Below, piece after piece: positions 1 through 8,717 of a stretch of DNA of 64,000 bases; within the stretch, counting starts at the first letter, position 1; each line of letters starts with the position of its first letter. The stretch spans positions 162,026 to 226,025 of the forward strand of contig NZ_ML133526.1 in the NCBI RefSeq assembly GCF_003985145.1, in the 5' to 3' direction. Source of the DNA: Rhizobium anhuiense (GTDB taxonomy: Bacteria; Pseudomonadota; Alphaproteobacteria; Rhizobiales; Rhizobiaceae). A model generated the notes under the pieces. It was given only the letters and a program-made list of their open reading frames with translations, did no database searches and was not told the DNA's origin. A program made the position numbers and the translations under genes.

Positions 1-514
<514 letters not shown>

Positions 515-624
515 ACATAAGAGGCCGGAGGAACCGTCGAACCACAATTGCCTTTGCGGACGAAATGGCGATTTGTAATCTCCAACTTCGCCAATACGCC
601 GTCAGTCTGGAGGTCGCCAAGAAC

Positions 625-1134
625 ATGCATATTCGAAAGGCAGTTTCTGCCGACGCAGCGGAACTGAGCGAGCTCCTCAACGAGATCATCCGGGCTGGGG
701 GAACAACAGCACTCGAGACACCGCTTTCGGCTGCCGAGTTCGTGGACTGGTTCATCGACGGCGAGTTTCCTCTTCTCTGCCATGTCGCGGAGCATGATCG
801 GTCGCTTGTCGGCTTTCAGTCGCTCAGCCTATACGGCGATCCGCCGAAAGGCTTTGCCGACATCGGGACCTTCGCCCGTATGAACCCAAAGGCTCCAGGC
901 GTCGGCAGCGCGCTCTTTCCCGCAACCCGGGCCGCAGCGGAGGAACTCGGGCTCGACTTCATCAATGCCACCATTCGGGCCGACAATGTCAGCGGTCTTG
1001 CCTATTATGCCAAGATGGGCTTCGAGACCTATGACCGGCTGGTCCAGGTTCCGCTTCAAGACGGGACGCCCGTCGACAGGATCAAGAAGCGTTTCAGGAT
1101 AGATGCCAGGCATCGCGCGACACCTCACGCCTGA
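625..1134 (+). CDS. GNAT-family N-acetyltransferase
   Basis: A 169-residue protein starting MHIRKAV, with the GNAT beta-alpha pattern. The acetyl-CoA loop region reads GVGSALFPATRAAAEELG, followed by the typical late motif IRADNVSGLAYYAKMGFE. The open frame extends upstream to 400, but GGAGG at 609-613 lies 11 bases before the ATG at 625 and family similarity starts there, so the shorter start is chosen. Members acetylate small amines such as amino acids or antibiotic-like compounds (for example phosphinothricin-type acetyltransferases); the substrate here is unknown. It follows the ABC ATPase by 110 bases on the same strand. Confidence 0.85.
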   Translation: MHIRKAVSADAAELSELLNEIIRAGGTTALETPLSAAEFVDWFIDGEFPLLCHVAEHDRSLVGFQSLSLYGDPPKGFADIGTFARMNPKAPGVGSALFPATRAAAEELGLDFINATIRADNVSGLAYYAKMGFETYDRLVQVPLQDGTPVDRIKKRFRIDARHRATPHA

Positions 1135-1302
1135 ATGTGTCGACGGATCTGTGGGCGTGCCCTGCATCCAAGTGTCGGACCAGTTCAGGGTCAGCACGAC
1201 TGGGGCGTGCCGCGACCGGTGCTGTGAAGAAGCGCAACTGGCTGAACACGTGGCCTGCCGGCGGAAGGAACTGAAACGAAGTCCTCAGCCGTGAACCCCT
1301 CG

Positions 1303-1770
1303 TCATATCCGTTCGATGCGGACCGGGAATTCGCCGCGTACCAGCAGCGGGTCGAAGCCGCTATCAAATCGACCGAGCCGGATCAACCCGTCCCAGCTGT
1401 AATCGGCATAAAACAGGGCAAGGTTGCCCCATGGCTTGAAGTAGCAGAGATCACCCGGCTGCTCGTTGTCGAAGGGACCGGTAGCTTCCTCGGTGAGTTT
1501 GCGCGGGAGATAGACGATCTTTTCGTTTTTGCCGTAGTCTTCGATCTTGAGATCCAGGGGAAGCATCGAAGCGAGGTCGAGCGCCGACGGATTGTCGTAG
1601 AGCGTCGCCGTCATGGTCATGCCGTTGAAGATTATCCGGATTCTGACATCGGTCGGTACTTGGCTCGCTGGATCCCGGCCTTCCTGTCCCTTGGCCGCAT
1701 ACGGCAGGGTTGCGGTTGCGAAGGTTGCGCCGAGGAGCGCACGGCGCGTCAGATATGAGGATGTCGACAT
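1303..1770 (-). CDS. Exported cyclophilin-like fold protein
   Basis: A 155-residue protein. The N-terminus (SYLTRRALLGATFATATLPYAA) looks like a Tat-type twin-arginine or hydrophobic signal. The mature part resembles the bacterial cyclophilin-like family: IRIIFNGMTMTATLYDNPSA, then KIVYLPRKL, then PGDLCYFKPWGNLALFYAD. These small beta-barrel proteins are often found beside oxidoreductases and their biochemical role is unsettled. It is the last gene of a minus-strand MFS-SDR-cyclophilin-like set, starting 12 bases after the SDR stop, so it is probably co-transcribed. The fold is assigned from motif memory, so the function is tentative. Confidence 0.75.
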   Translation of the reverse strand: MSTSSYLTRRALLGATFATATLPYAAKGQEGRDPASQVPTDVRIRIIFNGMTMTATLYDNPSALDLASMLPLDLKIEDYGKNEKIVYLPRKLTEEATGPFDNEQPGDLCYFKPWGNLALFYADYSWDGLIRLGRFDSGFDPLLVRGEFPVRIERI

Positions 1771-1782
1771 GACTGCACTCCG

Positions 1783-2529
1783 TCAGACCGGCTGAGCAGT
1801 CGGCCGAAACAGGATCTCATTGATATCGACGTCGTCGGGTTCGTTCACCGCGAACGCGACGGTGCGGGCGAAGGTATCTGCACCGACCGCGATCTTGCTG
1901 ACGAATTCCCTCGTGCCGGCCTGGATATCCTTCTCGCTGATATGCTCGAGCAGTTCGGTACTGACTGCGCCGGGAGAAATGATCGTCGTGCGGATATTGT
2001 AGGGCTTTACTTCCTTCCGCAGGCCTTCGGACAGGGCGCGCACGGCAAATTTGGTGGCGCAATAGACGGTGGCACCGGGGTCGACCACATGACCGTAGAC
2101 GGACGAGACATTGATGATGTGCCCGGATTTCCGGGCCTTCATGTGCGGAAGCGCTGCGGCGATGCCATAAAGTACACCCTTGATGTTGACGTCGATCATA
2201 CGGTCCCACTCATCGATCTTGAGCCGTTCGAGTGGTGCAAGCGGCATCAGACCGGCATTGTTCAGCATCACGTCGATGCGGCCGAACTCCTCCACCGCAG
2301 TGTCCACCAGTTTCTTGACCTGGTTCCGGTCGGTGACGTCGGTGGAAACGGCCTTGGCCTTATAGCCTCTAGCGGTCAACTCGCTCGCCAGCGCATCGAT
2401 GCGCCCGCTTCGGCGCGCACCGAGGACGACGAGAGCGCCGCGCTCGGCCAGATGGCGTGCCGTGGCCTCGCCAAGCCCGCTGCTTGCGCCTGTGATGACG
2501 ACGACTTTGTTTTCAATGCCCTGAGACAT
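1783..2529 (-). CDS. SDR-family NAD(P)-dependent oxidoreductase
   Basis: A 248-residue classical short-chain dehydrogenase. It shows the nucleotide-binding TGASSGLGEA motif near residue 12, NNAGLMPLAPL in the middle, a serine in NVSSVYG, and the catalytic YCATK tyrosine-lysine pair. It likely oxidises or reduces a hydroxyl/carbonyl on a small cytoplasmic substrate. The frame is open further upstream into the MFS gene, but the ATG at 2529 has a good GGAGAT ribosome site, and homology begins at MSQGIENKVVVITG. It lies 28 bases downstream of the MFS gene in the same operon. The substrate is not predictable. Confidence 0.92.
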   Translation of the reverse strand: MSQGIENKVVVITGASSGLGEATARHLAERGALVVLGARRSGRIDALASELTARGYKAKAVSTDVTDRNQVKKLVDTAVEEFGRIDVMLNNAGLMPLAPLERLKIDEWDRMIDVNIKGVLYGIAAALPHMKARKSGHIINVSSVYGHVVDPGATVYCATKFAVRALSEGLRKEVKPYNIRTTIISPGAVSTELLEHISEKDIQAGTREFVSKIAVGADTFARTVAFAVNEPDDVDINEILFRPTAQPV

Positions 2530-2557
2530 GCCGATCTCCTTTGTCGAATTCGGAAGG

Positions 2558-3745
2558 TTAAGTGCGAGGGCTCGCCAGAGCGGCGAGCAGGGCTGATCCC
2601 GCGAGCAGGAAGGCGGCGAGCAGGAAGGCGCTCCACCAGCCGGCAGTGTCGAACAGCACCCCGCCCGCAAAGGCGCCACTGGCGATGGCGAATTGGATCA
2701 ATGCCACCTGCAGCCCACCGCCGGCTTCAAGTTCGCCGGGAATGATGCGTGTCATCCAGGTATTCCAGGCCACCGGAATAGGGGTGGTGAAGAACCCCCA
2801 CAGCACCAGCAAGGCTGCTGTGACGGCCGTGAAGGGACCGAGGGCAATCAGCAGAAGGGCAAGCATCGCGAGCCCGCTCGGCAATCCGATCAGCAGGGCG
2901 GCAAGATGCCGCCGGAGGACGAAGCCGACAATGGATGTTCCCGCGAGGCCGCCAATGCCGAGCCCGAGAAGCATCATCGACAGTCCGTTCAATTCAACGC
3001 CCGTGACGCTTTCGAGGAATGGGCGCAGATAGATCGACAGTGCGTTCTGGCCGATGAAAGCGAGGCTGGTCGCCGCCATCCCGATCGCGAATCTGCGATT
3101 GCGCAGCAGTCCGAAGATTCTGGCAACCGAGACCGCTGCCGTTGCCGGCATCTTCGGCAGGACGGCCAATTGCCATACGAGCGCAGCCAGACCTATCGGA
3201 ACCGTGATGAAGAAGGTGCCACGCCATCCGATCAGCCCGCCGAGGAAACTACCGAGGGGCGCAGCGATGACGACCGCAAATGCGGTGCCGCCCTGGAGCA
3301 AGGCGATAGCCTTGGGCAGGTCGACTCCAGAAGCCAGGCGTGCCAGGATGGCTGTCGACAGCGACCAGAAGCCGCCGATCGAAATGCCGACCAGCGCCCG
3401 CCCGACCAGAAAGACGAGGAAGTTCGGAGCAAGAGCCACGGCCAGACTGGAAGCGACCAGCACCGCCGTATAGAGCAGGACGACCGTTTTCCGGTCGAGC
3501 CTTGCCAAAAACGCGTTGCCGAAAAGACTGGTGATCACCGCAAAAAGGCCAGAGACGGCGATCGCTTGTCCGGCCTGACCTTCGGAGATGGCCAGATCCT
3601 GGGCGATCGGCGTCAGAAGGCTCACCGGCATGAACTCCAGCCCCACCAGGAGAAAGGTCAGAAGCGAGAGGCAGGTGACCGCAGCCCATGGAGTAACGGT
3701 GCTGTCGGCCGGAACAGCCTCATCCAATGTCAGTTCGATGGTCAT
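2558..3745 (-). CDS. MFS transporter (AraJ/sugar-efflux type)
   Basis: A 395-residue integral membrane protein with about 12 hydrophobic segments. A loop 2-3 motif of MFS type (GNAFLARLDRKTV) follows the second helix, and a charged central loop (PKMPATAAVSVARIFGLLRNRR) splits two six-helix halves. The family includes arabinose/IPTG and drug exporters, so this is probably an efflux pump in the inner membrane. It is the first gene of the minus-strand operon MFS-SDR-cyclophilin-like and is divergent from the LysR regulator at 3842, which is its likely controller. Substrate unknown. Confidence 0.9.
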   Translation of the reverse strand: MTIELTLDEAVPADSTVTPWAAVTCLSLLTFLLVGLEFMPVSLLTPIAQDLAISEGQAGQAIAVSGLFAVITSLFGNAFLARLDRKTVVLLYTAVLVASSLAVALAPNFLVFLVGRALVGISIGGFWSLSTAILARLASGVDLPKAIALLQGGTAFAVVIAAPLGSFLGGLIGWRGTFFITVPIGLAALVWQLAVLPKMPATAAVSVARIFGLLRNRRFAIGMAATSLAFIGQNALSIYLRPFLESVTGVELNGLSMMLLGLGIGGLAGTSIVGFVLRRHLAALLIGLPSGLAMLALLLIALGPFTAVTAALLVLWGFFTTPIPVAWNTWMTRIIPGELEAGGGLQVALIQFAIASGAFAGGVLFDTAGWWSAFLLAAFLLAGSALLAALASPRT

Positions 3746-3773
3746 TCCGCGTTCTCCTGTCCATTGCGGAATG
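3743..3773. promoter_or_regulatory. Inverted repeat over the MFS start codon
   Basis: CATTCCGC (3743-3750) and GCGGAATG (3766-3773) are perfect complements separated by 15 bases, and the left arm contains the MFS start codon on the minus strand. It could be a binding site for the divergent LysR regulator or a hairpin hiding the MFS start. The assignment rests on symmetry alone. Confidence 0.35.
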
Positions 3774-3784
3774 AGATAGCCGGA

Positions 3785-3812
3785 TTGGTTTTGACAGACT
3801 AGCGGCTATAAT
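3785..3812 (+). promoter_or_regulatory. Sigma-70-like promoter for the LysR gene
   Basis: TTGGTT (3785-3790), a 16-base spacer and a perfect TATAAT (3807-3812) lie 29 bases before the LysR start, followed by an AAGGAG ribosome site at 3828-3833. Confidence 0.5.
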
Positions 3813-3841
3813 CTGCATGTTGTGATGAAGGAGATTCACCA

Positions 3842-4738
3842 ATGCGGCGCGACGAATTCACCGAGATGCGGGCGTTTCTCGAAGTGGCCAGAGAGCGGAG
3901 CTTCACGCGCGCGGCCGCCAAGCTGGGTGTCACCCGCTCGGCCCTCAGCCATACGATCCGGGCACTGGAAGAACGGCTCGGCGTCCGCCTCCTCTCCCGT
4001 ACGACACGGGATGTCGCGCCGACGGCGGCCGGGGAGCGCCTGGTGGAGAGCATCGAACCCCATTTCGAAATCATTGCCGCCGAGATCAGCGCAATCAGCG
4101 CCTTGCGCGACAAGCCCTCGGGCCATGTCCGCATCGTATGTCCCGACGACGCCATCGAGTTGGTTTTTCGTCCAAGACTCTCAGCCTTCTTGCGAGATTA
4201 TCCTGATATCATCGTGGAGCTCATTATCGACAACGGATTCACGAACATCGTCGAGCGTCAGTTCGACGCCGGCGTTCGGCTGGGCGAGGCGGTTGCACGC
4301 GACATGGTGGCCGTTCGCATCGGCCCCGATGTCTCCTATGCCGTGGTCGGATCACCCGATTATTTCGCCCGCCGTTCCGTGCCGGCAAGCCCGCAAGACC
4401 TGACCCTCCACAATTGCGTCAACCTGCGGCTGCCAACCTCGGGCGCGCTCTATGCCTGGGAATTCGAGAAGGACGCACGCGAGTTCAGCGTCCGCGTCGA
4501 CGGCCAGCTGATCCTAAGCCATATCGGATCGGCGATCGATGCCGCCCTCGACGGCGTCGGCCTCGCCTATTTGCCGAAGGACCTCATCCGACGATACGTT
4601 GAAACCGGTTTGCTCCGGGAGGTCCTTGCCGATTGGTGCCCGACCTTCCAAGGCTATCATCTCTACTATCCCAGCCGCCGCCATTTCTCGCCGGCCTTCA
4701 GCGCCTTCGTCGAGGCCTTCCGGTTCAGATCCCGGTAG
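3842..4738 (+). CDS. LysR-family transcriptional regulator
   Basis: A 298-residue LysR protein. The N-terminal winged helix-turn-helix (residues ~5-62) reads EMRAFLEVARERSFTRAAAK and then continues to LRSRTTRDVAPT-type residues. The C-terminal ~200 residues form the periplasmic-binding-like effector domain (PSGHVRIVCPDDAIE and on). It belongs to the subgroup that usually controls a neighbouring divergent MFS or oxidoreductase gene. The start is supported by AAGGAG eight bases upstream. Its likely target is the MFS-SDR-cyclophilin-like operon, with possible autoregulation in the 96-base divergent gap. The effector is unknown. Confidence 0.93.
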   Translation: MRRDEFTEMRAFLEVARERSFTRAAAKLGVTRSALSHTIRALEERLGVRLLSRTTRDVAPTAAGERLVESIEPHFEIIAAEISAISALRDKPSGHVRIVCPDDAIELVFRPRLSAFLRDYPDIIVELIIDNGFTNIVERQFDAGVRLGEAVARDMVAVRIGPDVSYAVVGSPDYFARRSVPASPQDLTLHNCVNLRLPTSGALYAWEFEKDAREFSVRVDGQLILSHIGSAIDAALDGVGLAYLPKDLIRRYVETGLLREVLADWCPTFQGYHLYYPSRRHFSPAFSAFVEAFRFRSR

Positions 4739-4779
4739 CATCACACCGGAGGCAACTGCAGTTGGGGTATTGGCGCACT

Positions 4780-4817
4780 CGAAAAGGCAGCGCCATGCAC
4801 ACAAAATGATGCTTTTC
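4780..4817. promoter_or_regulatory. LysR operator candidate upstream of creatininase gene
   Basis: A 38-base block opening with CGAAAAGGCA and closing with TGATGCTTTTC, arms that form an imperfect inverted repeat. The same block, with the same spacing and arms, occurs at 6690-6727. It ends 58 bases before the creatininase start. The shared sequence suggests joint control by the LysR protein encoded at 5636-6625. Confidence 0.6.
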
Positions 4818-4875
4818 GCGCTCATCGTTATTCCCTACTTCCTGTCAAGACAGGTGACGAAAAGGGGACGACCGG

Positions 4876-5673
4876 ATGGCGACGCCGTTTTACTGGAACG
4901 AGCTCAACACATATGATTTTGCCGGCCTTTGCCCCGAGACCACGATTGCCGTTCTGCCTATCGCCTCGACGGAACAGCACGGCCCGCATCTGCCGATCGC
5001 AACCGATGTCGCCATCGCGACCGGCATGCTGGCGGAGCTGAAGAGGCAGCGGCCGGAGAATCTGGACATCCTGGTCCTTCCGACACAGGAGATCGGCAAG
5101 GCCAACGAACATATTTACGGCCCCGGCACGCTGTCGCTCAGTGCAGAGCTGCTCATCCCCGTCTGGACGGCGATTGGCGCAAAGGTTGCGGAAGCCGGGC
5201 TGAGGAAGATGGTGATCGTCAATTCCCACGGCGGCAATGTCGACGTCATGAGCATCGTCGCGCGTGAACTGCGCGTGCGCCATCAAATGGCGGTGGTCTC
5301 CACGCAATGGGGCCGGTTCGGCCACCCGGAAGGCATGGTCAGCGATCACGAGAGCAGATACGGCATTCACGGCGGCGATGTCGAGACATCGTTGATGCTG
5401 CACTTCCGCCCCGACTTGGTGCGTATGGACAAGGCAGAGAATTTCGCCTCGAAGGCCGAACGGATGCGGCAGCAATCCAAATATCTTCAGCCCCTGCCGC
5501 CGCATTCGCTGGCCTGGATCGCGCATGACCTCAACCCCCTCGGCGTGGTCGGCGATGCCTCGATCGCCACCGCCGAAAAGGGCGAAGCGATCTGCCGCCA
5601 TCAGGTCACGGGGTTTGTTGAATTGCTTGAAGACCTCAAGGCCTATCCACTTTCGAATCTCTATGTGAAATAG
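4876..5673 (+). CDS. Creatininase-family amidohydrolase
   Basis: A 265-residue protein of the creatininase/creatinine amidohydrolase superfamily. Metal-ligand motifs are intact: STEQHGPHLP (E33, H35), the NSHGGN motif (N116-H118) and HGGDVETS (H165, E170). Family members hydrolyse cyclic or linear amides (creatinine, formamides in cofactor synthesis), so amide-bond opening of a small ring compound is plausible, but true creatininase activity is not established. It is preceded by the operator-like block at 4780-4817 and its 3' end overlaps the convergent LysR gene by 38 bases. It is likely part of the catabolic island running to 13259. Confidence 0.88.
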   Translation: MATPFYWNELNTYDFAGLCPETTIAVLPIASTEQHGPHLPIATDVAIATGMLAELKRQRPENLDILVLPTQEIGKANEHIYGPGTLSLSAELLIPVWTAIGAKVAEAGLRKMVIVNSHGGNVDVMSIVARELRVRHQMAVVSTQWGRFGHPEGMVSDHESRYGIHGGDVETSLMLHFRPDLVRMDKAENFASKAERMRQQSKYLQPLPPHSLAWIAHDLNPLGVVGDASIATAEKGEAICRHQVTGFVELLEDLKAYPLSNLYVK

Positions 5674-6625
5674 GCTCGGCCGCGGATCTCGTATCAGGTG
5701 GGATATGGCCCTTGGCCTGCAATTCCTGCACCAGGCCGAGCAGTTCGGCGAGCAGATATTCGACGAAAAGGCTGGTGGCCGCGTCGAGCGGCGCCCTGGC
5801 GCGCGCAAACAGCTTCATCTGCTGGTAACGCGCATGCGGCTCGGCGATCGGACGGAAGACGAGTTCGCCGCGCCGGCATTCGGTGATGACGTCGAGCGGA
5901 TTGAGCAGCGTCAGCCCGGTGCCGCATTTGACGAGTTGCTTCAGCATCTCCGATGCATTGGTTTCCAGCACCGGCTCGACAGGGATGGGCAAGCGCGCAA
6001 AGGCAAGGTTGATCACCTCGCGCAGGCTGGTGCCCGGTTGCGCCAGAACCAGTTTTTCCTGCGTGACATCGGCAAGGTTGATCGGCCCGGGACCGATCAG
6101 GTGATGGCCCGGCGGCAGCACGACACCGATCGGGATATCGAAATTTCCGAGCGTGCGGATCCCCGGCATGGCCGGGATATTGAAGCCGAGACCGATATCC
6201 ACCTCGCCTGATACAACGGGGCTGGCCGTCGTGCCGCCGGTATCGTTGCGCAGCTGGACGAAGACGCGTGGATGCTCTGAAAGAAAGCGCGCGATGATTT
6301 CGGGCAGCGGCCCGGCGGCAAGGCCGACGGTCGTCACCATGCGCACCTTCCCAGCCTGCTGCATCTTGAGGCTGCGGATGCGCCCCTCCAGGCGCTCGTA
6401 ATTCTTCAGCACGTCCCGGATATGTTCGATGCAGAGTTCACCGGCAGCCGTCAGCCGCAAACCGCGCGGCAGCCGCTCGAAAAGCGGCGCCCCGATCTCT
6501 TCCTCCAGCGCCAGAATCTGCCTGTTGACCGCCGATGACGCAACATTGAGGCGCGCGGCCGCCTTGCGGATCGAACCGGAACGGGCGATCTCGTTGATGT
6601 AAAGAAGGCGTCTGGAGTGCAGCAT
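5636..6625 (-). CDS. LysR-family regulator of the catabolic island
   Basis: A 329-residue LysR protein. The helix-turn-helix is at residues ~4-62 (LLYINEIARSGSIRKAAARL and then NRQILALEEEIGAPLF); the effector domain follows from ~residue 92. It carries a C-terminal tail (about 25 residues beyond the usual end) encoded opposite the creatininase 3' end. It is divergent from the ABC operon at 6809 and convergent with the creatininase gene. The repeated 38-base blocks at 4780-4817 and 6690-6727 flank it and are the natural candidates for its binding sites. The inducer is presumably the imported compound or an intermediate. Confidence 0.93.
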   Translation of the reverse strand: MLHSRRLLYINEIARSGSIRKAAARLNVASSAVNRQILALEEEIGAPLFERLPRGLRLTAAGELCIEHIRDVLKNYERLEGRIRSLKMQQAGKVRMVTTVGLAAGPLPEIIARFLSEHPRVFVQLRNDTGGTTASPVVSGEVDIGLGFNIPAMPGIRTLGNFDIPIGVVLPPGHHLIGPGPINLADVTQEKLVLAQPGTSLREVINLAFARLPIPVEPVLETNASEMLKQLVKCGTGLTLLNPLDVITECRRGELVFRPIAEPHARYQQMKLFARARAPLDAATSLFVEYLLAELLGLVQELQAKGHIPPDTRSAAEPISHRDSKVDRP

Positions 6626-6684
6626 GATCTCTCCGGTGCATAAATTTTACGCAGGGCGCACAAATTATCTTCAGCTTTCCGACA

Positions 6685-6727
6685 GATGCCGAAAAGGCAT
6701 CAATGCGCACGAATTTTGATGCTTTTC
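6685..6727. promoter_or_regulatory. LysR operator candidate in the divergent LysR/ABC gap
   Basis: Bases 6690-6727 repeat the block at 4780-4817: CGAAAAGGCA at the left, TGATGCTTTTC at the right, identical spacing. A perfect small palindrome GATGCC-GAAAA-GGCATC (6685-6701) overlaps its left arm. The block lies 65 bases from the LysR start and 82 bases from the ABC binding-protein start, so it can serve both promoters. Confidence 0.6.
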
Positions 6728-6808
6728 AAAGCGCAACGCAATGGCTCAAATTCCCTTAAAAGGGAGCCGACCAAGGCTTCCTTCGGTTAAAAAGGGGAAC
6801 TGCCGACC

Positions 6809-7825
6809 ATGTTGAAAGCACTGACGAAGACGCAATTCCTGAGCTGCCTCGGCCTTGCCGCGATGCTTGCCGCCGCCTCGCCGGCGCTTGCCCTCGACAA
6901 GGTGAGCTACGGGACGAACTGGCTTGCCCAAGCTGAACATGGCGGCTTCTACCAGGCCGTCGCCGACGGCACCTATGCGAAATACGGCCTCGACGTCACC
7001 ATCGTCCAGGGCGGCCCGAATGCGGCAAACAGCGCGCTCCTGATCTCCGGCAAGCTCGATTTCTACATGGGCGGTCCGCAGGGAGAAATTTCCGCCGTCG
7101 AGCAGGGCATTCCGCTGGTCGATGTCGCCGCGATCTTCCAAAAGGATCCGCAGGTGCTGATCGCCCATCCGGATAACGGCGTCGACAAGTTCGAGGACCT
7201 CGCCAAGCTGAAGACGCTGTTCCTCAGCAAGGACGGCTACCTCACCTATTTCGAATGGATGAAGGCCAACTTCAAAGGCTTCAAGGACGAGCAGTACAAA
7301 CCCTATAACTTCAGCCCCGCCCCCTTCCTCGCAGACAAAGACTCCGCCCAGCAGGGCTACCTGACATCGGAACCCTACGAGATCCAGAAACAGGCAGGCT
7401 TCGAGCCGAAGGTCTTCCTGCTCGCCGACAACGGCTACTCGCCCTATTCGACGATGATCACGACGACGCAGGCGATGCTCGACGGCAAGCCCGATGTGGT
7501 GCAGCGCTTTGTCGATGCCTCGATCGAAGGCTGGTACAACTACCTCTACGGCGACAACACCAAGGCGAACGAACTGATCAAGAAGGACAATCCTGAAATA
7601 ACCGACGGCCAGATCGCCTATTCGATCGCCAAGATGAAGGAATACGGCATCATCGAATCCGGCGACAGCCTCGACAAGGGCATCGGCTGCATTACCGACG
7701 CCCATTACAAGAAGTTCTTCGACGAGATGACCGCCATCAAGGTGTTCAAGACCGAGACCGACTATACCAAGGCCTTTACGACGAAGTTCGTGTGCAAGGG
7801 CACCGGAATGGCGCTGAAGAAATAA
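6809..7825 (+). CDS. ABC transporter substrate-binding protein, NitT/TauT (NMT1/THI5-like) type
   Basis: A 338-residue periplasmic protein with a signal peptide cleaved after about residue 29 (LAAASPALALDK). The mature part is of the NMT1/THI5/SsuA class: TNWLAQAEHGGFYQAVADGT, GGPNAANSALLISGKLDF, and the later STMITTTQAMLDGKPDVV. The class binds nitrate, sulfonates, thiamine-pyrimidine precursors and similar small polar compounds. It opens the six-gene operon 6809-12873, followed by ATPase, permease and enzyme genes. The ligand is probably the substrate of the downstream amidohydrolase, an inference from context. Confidence 0.92.
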   Translation: MLKALTKTQFLSCLGLAAMLAAASPALALDKVSYGTNWLAQAEHGGFYQAVADGTYAKYGLDVTIVQGGPNAANSALLISGKLDFYMGGPQGEISAVEQGIPLVDVAAIFQKDPQVLIAHPDNGVDKFEDLAKLKTLFLSKDGYLTYFEWMKANFKGFKDEQYKPYNFSPAPFLADKDSAQQGYLTSEPYEIQKQAGFEPKVFLLADNGYSPYSTMITTTQAMLDGKPDVVQRFVDASIEGWYNYLYGDNTKANELIKKDNPEITDGQIAYSIAKMKEYGIIESGDSLDKGIGCITDAHYKKFFDEMTAIKVFKTETDYTKAFTTKFVCKGTGMALKK

Positions 7826-7838
7826 GCCTCCCAGGCCA

Positions 7839-7865
7839 GGTCCGCCGCCTGCCTGGCGGCGGACC
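7839..7865 (+). promoter_or_regulatory. Intercistronic hairpin behind binding-protein gene
   Basis: GGTCCGCCGCC (7839-7849) and GGCGGCGGACC (7855-7865) form a perfect 11-bp stem with a 5-base loop, 13 bases after the binding-protein stop and before the ATPase gene. No U-tract follows, so it more likely protects the upstream mRNA or attenuates than fully terminates. Confidence 0.7.
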
Positions 7866-7892
7866 GCATCCCTTCGACAAACGAGCGAGAAT

Positions 7893-8717
7893 ATGTCCCT
7901 AGCCGAAACCAAGGCGGCGCCTTCCAAGGAAACGAAAAAGCGGCCGCTGGTTGTCATGCAATCGGTGTCGAAGGTCTTTTCCAGCGGCACGACAGCGCTT
8001 TCAGGCATGTCGCTGACGGTCGAAAGCGGCGAGTTCATCAGCCTCCTCGGCCCTTCCGGCTGCGGCAAGTCTACGGCGTTGCGCATCATCGCCGGCCTTG
8101 GCGACGTCACCGCGGGCAAGATCGACTGGCCGAGTTCACGCATCAATTCGAAAGGCCTGCCCGAGGGCGATATCGGCTTCGTCTTCCAGGAGCCGACGCT
8201 AATGCCGTGGAAGACCGTCTTCGGCAACGTCTACCTGCCGTTGAAATTGCGGGGGATTTCAAAGGCGGAAGCCCGTGACCGGATTGTGGAAGCGCTGGCG
8301 ACCGTCGGTCTTCAAGATTTTGCCGATGCCTATCCACGAGAACTTTCCGGCGGCATGAAGATGCGCGTATCGATCGCCCGTGCGCTGGTGACGAAGCCGA
8401 AGCTGCTGCTGATGGACGAGCCTTTTGCGGCGCTCGACGAAATCACCCGCCAGAAGCTCAACGACGACGTGCTGCGGCTGTGGCAGACGACGGGTATCAC
8501 TGTGATCTTCGTGACGCATTCGGTCTTCGAATCCGCTTACCTCTCCAACCGGATCGTGGTGATGAAGGCGAGACCCGGCCGCGTGCATGCCGATTTTCCG
8601 CTGATGACCAGCCTCGAGCGGGATTCGCATTATCGAACCTCGGAACAATATCGGCAGGCCTGCGAGACGGCCTCGCGTTCGTTGATCGAGGCGATCGGCG
8701 GATCGGAGGAGCACTGA
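7893..8717 (+). CDS. ABC transporter ATP-binding protein, NitT/TauT type
   Basis: A 274-residue cytoplasmic ATPase with Walker A GPSGCGKSTAL, Q-loop FVFQEPTLMPWKTV, signature LSGGMKMRVSIARAL, Walker B LLLMDEPFAALDE and the H-loop VTHSVFE. The MPWKTV sequence after the Q-loop is typical of the SsuB/TauB/NrtD group. It starts after a strong hairpin, 67 bases behind the binding-protein gene, and its stop overlaps the permease start (TGATG at 8715-8719). Confidence 0.95.
   Translation: MSLAETKAAPSKETKKRPLVVMQSVSKVFSSGTTALSGMSLTVESGEFISLLGPSGCGKSTALRIIAGLGDVTAGKIDWPSSRINSKGLPEGDIGFVFQEPTLMPWKTVFGNVYLPLKLRGISKAEARDRIVEALATVGLQDFADAYPRELSGGMKMRVSIARALVTKPKLLLMDEPFAALDEITRQKLNDDVLRLWQTTGITVIFVTHSVFESAYLSNRIVVMKARPGRVHADFPLMTSLERDSHYRTSEQYRQACETASRSLIEAIGGSEEH

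Noticed and set aside
6746..8227. 493-codon minus-strand frame opposite the NitT/TauT binding protein and ATPase
   Set aside because: Both genes beneath it have intact motifs; the minus frame is low-complexity and lacks a start signal.
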